DNA of 21,456 nucleotides from Dimargaris cristalligena. Lineage: Eukaryota > Kickxellomycota > Dimargaritomycetes > Dimargaritales > Dimargaritaceae. This document shows positions 1-7,366 of this stretch, piece after piece (within the stretch, counting starts at the first letter, position 1; every line of letters begins with the position of its first letter). The notes below the pieces were generated by a model. That model did not search any database. It was not told the origin of the DNA and was given only the letters and a program-made list of their open reading frames with translations. The position numbers and the translations under genes were made by a program. The stretch is taken from NCBI GenBank assembly GCA_027576995.1, contig JANBQC010000494.1:1-21456 (forward strand), given 5' to 3'.

Positions 1-137
1 TTTTTATACAAGCACATTAATATAATGTCCATGTTAAAAACTATACATTATTTTATTATTCCTTACGGCCCCATAGGTAACCAGGGGCCGCACTCTGCTG
101 TATTGCAGAAATCTAATCCTAATACTCCCCCTTACAA

Positions 138-189
138 GAAGAAGGGACATAAGTCCCCCAAGAGGTCTTGGAGGGACTTTTCCTTCTTC
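138..189. repeat. Imperfect inverted repeat (hairpin)
   Basis: The two arms can pair over nearly their whole length. GAAGAAGG (138-145) pairs with CCTTCTTC (182-189). AAGTCCC (151-157) pairs with GGGACTT (173-179). CCAAGA (158-163) pairs with TCTTGG (166-171). Only a bulged A at 172 and a small internal loop (146-150 against 180-181) interrupt this. That gives 21 paired bases around a tiny loop in an otherwise unstructured AT-rich region. It could be a relic of a miniature transposon, a small-RNA hairpin or chance; no flanking target duplication was found by eye. Confidence 0.55.
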
Positions 190-896
190 ACGAGGTCAGC
201 CCCCCGTCTACCCCAGGAGGGCGGCATTCCCCCTCCCCCATCCGACGCAGAGTGAAATACCAAGGATCACTTATGATGGTGGAAGGGTCTATTCTTCGGG
301 ATATATGTAGTGTGTTATTAGTATTACATGTATTTTGATTAATAGCTTTTGCTGATGAGGAACTTCCACCTTTTATACTAATTTGGTATTATTTAGTGGA
401 ATGTTCCTTATTTTTCCGGTTTATACCAATTAATTTTATGTGGTATTGGAAACCGAAGACCAATTGGCAATTTTACACCAGTCATCCAAGCAATGGACAA
501 AGGCTTGGTGGCTGAGTTTGTTAATTGATTAATGGTGGCGGAAATGGGCTTGGTTATATTCATAAGTATTTTGACTTTTGAATAGATGGTATTGCCAGGC
601 CCTGACCAAATTTATATTGGATTTGGAACCACCGTTGGACCTATTTGTCCTTATCTGCTTCAATCATCTCTCTACGCCCCAGTTTTAATCAAAAAATAAA
701 ATCCATGAGTGATTGTTAATAATTCAAACTCTTTTCAACTAACCCATAACAGAGTATATATTTCTCTTTTAGTAATAAAAGTCATTTCATTATTTCTATA
801 TTCACAATTTAATGTCGACTAGGTATCAAGCAACTGCCCAATTAACTGGAAAACAGCATACCTAATCGCTTTTTCTTTTGATAGAGCGAAGCGTAA

Positions 897-1172
897 ATGT
901 CATTTTTTGAAATCGAATATGGCAACACGGAATAGGGCCTGTTGTCATTAATGCAATTGGGGGCTGTTATAAGGAATTCAAATCAGTTCGAGTGGGTAGG
1001 TCGCGGAGATTATGGTGCTACTATCGATATCTTCAGACTAGATACAAGTGGTCCAAATAGTAAATTTATTTCACGCTCTTATGCACCAACGTCCCAGGAT
1101 ATGTGTTATACCAGCCGTATCCATGATATGGGCGCGAAAATTGATCATGTTCCACTTAAACCCATTGAATAG
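897..1172 (+). pseudogene. Possible decayed reading frame, unrecognised
   Basis: An ATG at 897 opens a frame that stops at 933 (TAG) and then runs open to 1172. The translated part has mixed composition (for example EWVGRGDYGATIDIFRLDTS) unlike the low-complexity translation of the surrounding AT-rich DNA. In the same frame, further short open pieces separated by stops continue towards 1560. I do not recognise a family. It may be a dead gene, or only a chance open run. Confidence 0.15.
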
Positions 1173-2153
1173 CTACTCCCAGGCAGGAAACTGCCACCAC
1201 TGGGATCGTTTAGTACAACATAGTCACCACGAAATAATTCAATATCAATCGATCAATCATTTAGTCCAGTAGCATAACACCCGAATTACTATTACTATCG
1301 GCAATAACCCACTTGCTCCGGTCAAATCAAGGCCTGTGTTTATTAGTAGGGCCACTAATTGGAATGGTCAGTTGTTTAGTGACAACTACCAAGGTACTGT
1401 ACAGTTAGGAATGGTGAAAAGGCCCTTACTTCCGGTTATCCTGTCGGGTGTTCAATATCCCTCATCAAGTACCTATCTTGGACCACCCATTAGGTCTCTC
1501 GAAACTTAGATTACTACCCTGCCTGGACATTATTTCCGTTACCCGGTGCCATATAAAAATGAGAGAGATCCAGCCGGACTATATAACGAAAAGCACATTG
1601 GATAAGGCAAAAACTATTGGTTAAAAATGAATCTCCCGCCTATTTTCTCGCATGCATGTCAATTGAAATCTTATACAGATGGGTCGTATTTAACCCATAT
1701 TCCTCCATTCATTGTTTAATTAGAATATCCTGGCTCAAGAACCGATCGATTATAATACTAGCGTAGAACCCACTCTATTGCTAGCGTGTGGCTAAACTTG
1801 TAAATGACCGATTAGATTATGGTTCAGGAATAAGCGCAAATGGTATTGGTAAAGAATTTTTCTTCAATAAAGGACAGTGTTAAGGTCTTGTATATCCACT
1901 ATAATAAATCAGGCTCAAAAATGGTAGTAAAAATACAAATGACTGTTTAATAGGATAACCGAAAACAAAATTATTATATTATTCCGGGAGGGAGTGATGT
2001 ATAAGTGTAAAAAGTAAGTGGCCGAGTCTCGGCTACATGGGTCTGAATTGATACTGATTCAGTCGCTCTCGAAGAGCTGTTGTGGTATTAACGGGTTGTC
2101 CTATTCGAAAACCATACAGTAAAAGAAATAAATAGCAAAGGTATAGCATATGT

Positions 2154-2159
2154 TTTATT
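2154..2159 (-). terminator. Candidate poly(A) signal of the RecQ gene
   Basis: TTTATT on the plus strand reads AATAAA on the minus strand, about 160 bases past the helicase stop codon. Position and sequence suit a cleavage and polyadenylation signal. No other exact AATAAA was noticed nearer the stop. Confidence 0.35.
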
Positions 2160-2266
2160 TTAAAAAAGTGAAATTAGTTTTCCATAGTCAATAGGCCTAG
2201 AATGCCTCAAGCGACCCCCCCCCCCACATTCGCTTTTTTTATCACATGGTATCGGGCGCTGAATAT

Positions 2267-2334
2267 CTGTAAGATACTGAGGCGAGGCTAACTGAGCCGG
2301 ATTCCTTTTAAGCTCTTCTAATGTACGAACCTAC
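2267..2334 (-). other. Possible 68-bp intron at the 3' end of the RecQ gene
   Basis: Just before the helicase stop the minus strand reads TCAG|GTAGGT, a good donor, and 68 bases on reads TTACAG, a good acceptor. Using them would replace the last residues (GRFVH) with an unrelated tail of about 35 residues that crosses a run of 11 G. No clear branch site is visible and the alternative tail resembles nothing, so the unspliced stop at 2318-2320 is the default model. Confidence 0.2.
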
Positions 2335-5300
2335 CTGATGCCGCCGAAGTAGATCGTGCTTGAGGTGGGCCTACCGTCGTTTGGTCGATATCCATATTAT
2401 CAAAGGCATACTCGGATGTAGGGCCACCGAAGTGGTGCGAACTAGACTGCGTTTGGGTGATTCTGGAGGCACCCCGTTGTAATCGGGTAGTGGTACGTAA
2501 GGCGCGAGGTGCGGCACCATTTATACGATTATTGGTTGCAAAAAAGTCATCGTCATTAGCCATAGCTCCTTCGCCGTTGTCTTCGTCATCGTCCTCAATG
2601 ATGTGATGTGCTACTCCCCGTCGGTTCGTTGTAGTCGCCGCCTGAGTCGTCCTTGTCCTAGAGGCCGCCTTAATCCCACTACTGGTCGTCCTACTGTCCG
2701 ATGCTTGATTATTTCCGTCCACATCCGTATCCATGGAGGTCAGTGGTAGTAACCCGGGTAAGCGCGTCTGACCTCCCCCCTTAGAGGTACTGCTTGCCGT
2801 TTTCGCTACCACCGCCGCCCCGGTCTTGCGGGATTTACCGGCCGCGGTAGACGTGGAGACCGGCAGTTCGATTTTCAACTGGCCGCTCAATAGGGCACTG
2901 ACCCCGGGACCGCATTCAACATACGAGCTCACAAACCCCATTTGGTTCGCCTCACAGCGCTCCCGGAGGATGTTTTGGACCACTAAGCGGTGGAACAGGC
3001 GTTCACCCGTTGGACGATCGAGGTGTTTCCCGGCCCCGTACTGGACGAGGTTGTGGTGGCCCGCGGTCACGACTTTTCCTTTCATCCCGCGGAATACTTC
3101 GAGGCAATGGAGGATAGTGACTTTGGATTTACCCGTGTCATTGCCCCCCGACCCGTATCGTGACCCCCCACCACTTCGATTGGACGACCCCCCCGCGCCC
3201 ATAATTTCCTGGACCAGTTGGACCACCCGCTTCGCTTCGGCGGTAAAGTCCTTGTTGGTATAATCCGCCTGCTGGTGACAATTATCGCACGTCCGCCGAC
3301 AGAGTTGCTGGTCGAAGTTTTCGCTAAAGTAAATCAGCACTAGTTGCCGGCGACAATCGGTACGATTCTCACAGAACTGCACCACCTGGCGCAGGTTACT
3401 GCGTTGCTGTTCCTTCTGGTGCCAGTCTCCTTCACTCTTGTCGATCATCCAGTCGATGGTTGATTTATCCCGGTAGGAGTAGAACAACACACAGATGGCC
3501 GGTTTGCCGTCCCGCCCCGCGCGGCCCGTCTCCTGGTAGTAACCCTCGAGAGATTTCGGCAGGGAGTGGTGGATCACGAACCGCACGTCGGGTTTGTCAA
3601 TACCCATTCCGAACGCGATAGTCGCCACAATGATTTTGAGTTGTCCCGCCTGCCAGTCCCGCTGGACCCGCATGCGGTCCTCTTTTTCCAGGCCCGCGTG
3701 GTAAAACTCGACGGACAGGCCGTATTCGTTGCATAGCCGATCGGCCATTTCCTCACACGCCCGCCGGGAATTACAGTAGATGATGCCGCACTGTTCGGGA
3801 CATTGGGTACTGATAAACGCATGGATATCGCCGTAGACGTTCTTGGCACTTTTGGGTCGTACTTCGTAGTACAGATTAGGTCGGTTGAAAGACTGGATGA
3901 ACACGGCGCAGCTGGATCGGTCCAGGCGGAGATTATGCATCACGTCCATGCGGACCTTGTCGTTGGCCGTTGCCGTTAGCGCCATGACGGGAATACCGGG
4001 CCAGCGGGATTTCAGCATCCCCAGCTCCTTGTAGTCGGGACGGAAATCGTGGCCCCACTGACTTAAACAATGCGCTTCGTCAATGACAAACCGGGCCAAG
4101 CGGCGGGTCCGGTGGAGTTGCTCAATCGTCTCCTGGATCTGGCTGCTCTTGTTGATCATCTCGGGGGTCAGATACAACAGTCGCAACCGGAGGTCAGGGC
4201 GCCTTAGTTCATCGAACGCGAACCGGCGCTTTTCAGCGCTTAGCGTACCATTCAGACAGACCGCCGCAATCCCCCATTTGAGGAGGTGCTCCACTTGGTC
4301 CTGCATCAGGGACAAGAGGGGTGATACCACCAGAGTAACCCCCTGGGTACACCCCTTCGTGATCAGAGCCGGCAGTTGGTAGCACAGACTCTTACCTCCT
4401 CCGGTGGGCATGAGAACGAACACGTCCTTGCCCGACAGGGTTGCATTGATGGCCTCCAGCTGATTGGACCGGAACGCTTTTAAGCGGAACACCTGCTTCA
4501 GCACCTTGTCCACCTCACGGGACCACGGGTGAATCTCGTTGGTCGGTAGATGGTGGGGATCACTGGTTTGGAGCGTGTAGGATGCCGTGGGGATATGTAA
4601 CGACGCACCGGAACTGTCTTCGGGACGAAACGGCACCGCCGCAGTTATCTGGCGGTGATTGGGAGCGGGTGTGGGATCGTTGAAGGGGGCCGGTGTCGGG
4701 GGTATGGATATATTTATAGGTGTAAATGCATGGTCCATAAAGACTTGTAGGTCCGGGTCGGTTTGGGGCGAAAAAGTGTTCCCCAGTCCCGGTCCGGGTG
4801 TGTGGCTATTTTCCCGACTGGTCTGGTTGTCCGACCAGCTGGTCGTGAAGGGACCGATGGTCGCAGAGTCGGCCGGCTCGTATTGCGAAGTACCATCGGT
4901 CGATGAAGGGCCGGCGGAGACGAGCTCCTGCAGTTGCTTCTGGACCGCTTGCATGGACCGCACGACTTGGGTACGCCGTTCCCGCAGTTCACTGATGCGC
5001 TGGGCGATGGTTTGCCCGAGGGACATATTACCCGTCAGCGAGGAGTCTTCGGTAATTTCCAAGTCACAGATTTCGTCACTGATTTGGGACTTCTCTTTGG
5101 TCCAGGCGGCGAGCTGTTGGCGCAAGCTTTCGGCCGTGACCTGGGGGGGCATTCCCACGGTGGACGACATTGGTGAATCCAGGGCGGCCGAGGAGGTAGG
5201 TGTGGCATGTCGGGAAAGACCCAAACCCGGATACGATGGGGTAGAAGTCGGCAGTGGGTTTGTTTGCGACGGGGGGCGATTATGATCAGAGGACCAGCTG

Positions 5301-6247
5301 GGTGGGGGAGGCCTGGTCGACGATGCCGGATTGGTATTTGCATTGACGTGCGGTACCGGAGCAGGTCGTTGCACCCCAGAATTTCTGGCGCCGAAAAAGT
5401 CGGTTACAATCACATCGTCGTTAAGTTCACGATCAAAATGGGATGAAGGAGATGCGTTCCACGCGAGTTGAGGCGGCGGGGCACTGAGGGGCGATGGCCC
5501 GGTATCGGTGAACGAAATTTCGGTTAAATCAATGGCCTGGTTCGAGGTCCCGGTTTGGGGGGCCGTTATGGACCCCGGTAAGATCCGGGAATAACTGATC
5601 GTGGTGGGGGGTGGGGGAGTCTTTATAAAAAACAGACTTTCGTCAAAGTCCTCGTCATCAATCGAGTCGAAATCGTTATTGAATTCGTCGCTGGGGGTTC
5701 CCCCCGGTCCTGGCGACGTGGTGGATAGAGAGTTGCCCTTATTATACAGGGATTTGGGGGCTGGTATCTGGGGTAGCGGTAGTTTAGGGGTATGTCCGTT
5801 TGTTTGGCCGCCGATTACTGTGACAGGCTGTTTAATGGGGTATCCATTGACAGTGGTGGTGATGTTGGTTGGGCCAGTCGTCCCTGCGGTTAGAAAGTGA
5901 GTGCTGTCCGAAAAACTCACCGGCGACCGCCATTGGTGGGATGGCTGACTACATGCCCGGTCCAGATCAGCCCACCGCGTCTGGGGATGGATGGAGGCTC
6001 GTAGCCGACCCGGTGGTTGAAAAGTAAATGACCCCGGGGAAGCGGCACTGGCCAACGCCGCCGCTGTCGGAGGAAGGAGAGGTGGAAGCGGCCGTCCGAA
6101 TTCCTGCTGGGCGGTTTGCAACCAACTCAACTCCGTTTTTAGCGTATGGTGAACCAGGCTTGCGCGGGAGTGGCCCTCCGCAGGCTGGTGGGCTGAGCGG
6201 GTGGATAACAGCAAAGCGGGTGGTGGGGCCGAGGGACGGTCGACCAT
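2318..6247 (-). CDS. SGS1: RecQ-family DNA helicase (BLM/Sgs1/Rqh1 type)
   Basis: ATP-dependent 3'-5' DNA helicase; relatives act in the nucleus with Top3-Rmi1 to dissolve recombination intermediates and protect replication forks. From the ATG at 6247 it has 1309 residues. In order: a disordered N-terminus with a helix like the Sgs1 start (LKTELSWLQ, about 36-44); a possible SUMO-interacting motif (AIDLTE, about 238); a helical coiled stretch (about 372-442); a RecQ core (about 586-937) with GGGKS (616-620), DEAH (723-726), TAT (758-760) and QETGRAGRDG (905-914); four zinc-ligand Cys (965, 983, 987, 990); an RQC winged helix (about 998-1132); and a low-complexity basic/acidic tail. No HRDC domain is visible. 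An in-frame ATG at 6391 would add 48 residues; I prefer 6247 because it lies in GCCATGG, the extra residues are hydrophobic and UTR-like, and a TATA run lies only about 20 bases before 6391. Confidence 0.93.
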   Translation of the reverse strand: MVDRPSAPPPALLLSTRSAHQPAEGHSRASLVHHTLKTELSWLQTAQQEFGRPLPPLLPPTAAALASAASPGSFTFQPPGRLRASIHPQTRWADLDRACSQPSHQWRSPVSFSDSTHFLTAGTTGPTNITTTVNGYPIKQPVTVIGGQTNGHTPKLPLPQIPAPKSLYNKGNSLSTTSPGPGGTPSDEFNNDFDSIDDEDFDESLFFIKTPPPPTTISYSRILPGSITAPQTGTSNQAIDLTEISFTDTGPSPLSAPPPQLAWNASPSSHFDRELNDDVIVTDFFGARNSGVQRPAPVPHVNANTNPASSTRPPPPSWSSDHNRPPSQTNPLPTSTPSYPGLGLSRHATPTSSAALDSPMSSTVGMPPQVTAESLRQQLAAWTKEKSQISDEICDLEITEDSSLTGNMSLGQTIAQRISELRERRTQVVRSMQAVQKQLQELVSAGPSSTDGTSQYEPADSATIGPFTTSWSDNQTSRENSHTPGPGLGNTFSPQTDPDLQVFMDHAFTPINISIPPTPAPFNDPTPAPNHRQITAAVPFRPEDSSGASLHIPTASYTLQTSDPHHLPTNEIHPWSREVDKVLKQVFRLKAFRSNQLEAINATLSGKDVFVLMPTGGGKSLCYQLPALITKGCTQGVTLVVSPLLSLMQDQVEHLLKWGIAAVCLNGTLSAEKRRFAFDELRRPDLRLRLLYLTPEMINKSSQIQETIEQLHRTRRLARFVIDEAHCLSQWGHDFRPDYKELGMLKSRWPGIPVMALTATANDKVRMDVMHNLRLDRSSCAVFIQSFNRPNLYYEVRPKSAKNVYGDIHAFISTQCPEQCGIIYCNSRRACEEMADRLCNEYGLSVEFYHAGLEKEDRMRVQRDWQAGQLKIIVATIAFGMGIDKPDVRFVIHHSLPKSLEGYYQETGRAGRDGKPAICVLFYSYRDKSTIDWMIDKSEGDWHQKEQQRSNLRQVVQFCENRTDCRRQLVLIYFSENFDQQLCRRTCDNCHQQADYTNKDFTAEAKRVVQLVQEIMGAGGSSNRSGGGSRYGSGGNDTGKSKVTILHCLEVFRGMKGKVVTAGHHNLVQYGAGKHLDRPTGERLFHRLVVQNILRERCEANQMGFVSSYVECGPGVSALLSGQLKIELPVSTSTAAGKSRKTGAAVVAKTASSTSKGGGQTRLPGLLPLTSMDTDVDGNNQASDSRTTSSGIKAASRTRTTQAATTTNRRGVAHHIIEDDDEDNGEGAMANDDDFFATNNRINGAAPRALRTTTRLQRGASRITQTQSSSHHFGGPTSEYAFDNMDIDQTTVGPPQARSTSAASGRFVH

Positions 6248-6411
6248 GGCGCGCGAAGGACTGAGCAGGTCAATTAACAGACGGTAGTAATAATAAATGA
6301 AACTGAAGAAAAGGAGCGAAGAAAAGCGCGAAGCTAACAAGTATAGAACGGAAGGGGGTGAAGGGGGCTGATTGTCATGATTTCGACGCATGAGTCCGAA
6401 TATGCTGCTAC

Positions 6412-6425
6412 TATATATATATATA
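6412..6425 (-). promoter_or_regulatory. TATA run upstream of the RecQ gene
   Basis: An alternating TA tract lies about 165-180 bases before the preferred helicase ATG (6247) and about 20 bases before the alternative ATG (6391). As a TATA element it would place transcription starts at or inside 6391, which favours the shorter protein. A CCAAT pentamer on the same strand lies about 100 bases further upstream. Confidence 0.4.
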
Positions 6426-6522
6426 GTATTTTTAGCAAGGGCGTGGTGACACTAAAATAACAACAGGCCTCAGCGCATGCGGGAGCTTGTGTGGTAGAGG
6501 GGAATTTGCTTACCCCGCCCGT

Positions 6523-6527
6523 ATTGG
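6523..6527 (-). promoter_or_regulatory. CCAAT box upstream of the RecQ gene
   Basis: ATTGG on the plus strand reads CCAAT on the minus strand, about 100 bases upstream of the TATA tract and 280 before the preferred start codon. This is a usual distance for a HAP/NF-Y site. The motif is short and could be chance. Confidence 0.25.
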
Positions 6528-7360
6528 TTGGTGGAGGGGGGAGAGGTAGAGAGGGGATAATAGGCACAGCTGCGGTAAAGGAATGGAGTCGAAGCTCTTA
6601 ACTTGATCGTGTTCAATCGAAATATGCTGGCTAGTTTGAGTATTCAAATCAATTTAAGCCAGCCTCGACGCTCGTTCAGGAAGCGGGGGGGGTGACGACA
6701 GTAAGTAGTAATACGAGAAAGGAGTATGTATATATACTTCAGAGGGGACGGATCATCGTAGAGCTTAAGGATCGAAGGAATAGATAGATCGGGCGGGATA
6801 ATGATGTCGGAAATATACCAGGGAGCAGACTTACTCGTTCAAACAGCGATAATCAACCGGTAGGTATCGAATCCGAGGGATGGTTCGATGGGCTCGTATA
6901 TATAGAGAAAAAGTTTGTTACGCCGAGATGGCTCAATGCTACGATAAGCCTACCATCAGCTGTGCGGAAGAGCTCGCCTGGTCCTTTTTTCCCTCGACTG
7001 CTTTGCCATAGTGTACAACATGCATGTTTATTGACCATTTGATACATTCAAACCAAACATATTAAAGAACGCCACCGACTTTATCACTACAGTGGGTTAC
7101 GTCGCCTACATTAATTACGAGCCACTTGATATCAAACCAAAATTATTCACAAGGTAAGGTGTATTGCCGGTCTGGTCGAATAAATTAGGGTATGGATATC
7201 GTTTTAAAGATAGACAGGATAGAGGGATCGGGATCAAAAAGAACCGGTGGTGTCGTTTATATTATAATAAATGATATTGATTTTTTTTTAAAAAAATGCC
7301 TCAAACATAAAATTGCACTATTCCCCTCATCCTCCTCAGCTCTCAAAAGACCGAGTCACA

Positions 7361-7366
7361 TTTATT
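7361..7366 (-). terminator. AATAAA overlapping the FIP1 stop codon
   Basis: The minus strand reads CATTAATAAATG at the end of FIP1. The stop TAA (7367-7365) is followed at once by a second in-frame TAA, and AATAAA overlaps both. If it is the working poly(A) signal, the 3' untranslated region would be only some tens of bases. No other exact AATAAA was seen just downstream. Confidence 0.35.

Larger units (their letters stand above)
1..2300. other. AT-rich region without a convincing gene
   Basis: This stretch is visibly richer in A and T than the genes that follow. All frames are cut by frequent stops; the longest open runs are about 75 codons, and the two in this size class that I checked open with TTG or resemble no protein I know. 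It holds a strong hairpin near the left end, a run of 11 C at 2215-2225 and a possible decayed reading frame around 897-1172. The right part must contain the 3' untranslated region of the minus-strand helicase gene. I see no tRNA-like fold, transposase or long direct repeat. Confidence 0.6.
6392..7364. other. Intergenic region between RecQ and FIP1
   Basis: This is the 5' region of the helicase gene and the 3' region of FIP1, both on the minus strand. Apart from the TATA tract and CCAAT box it shows short homopolymer runs (G near 6686, T and A near 7280-7296) and no ORF with coding character. The 64-codon minus-strand frame at 6853-7047 has no recognisable features. Confidence 0.6.

Noticed and set aside
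6248..6391. 48-residue N-terminal extension of the RecQ helicase
   Set aside because: The extension is hydrophobic and Tyr/Leu-rich, lies almost on top of a TATA tract and precedes an ATG in an excellent context, so it is more likely leader sequence.
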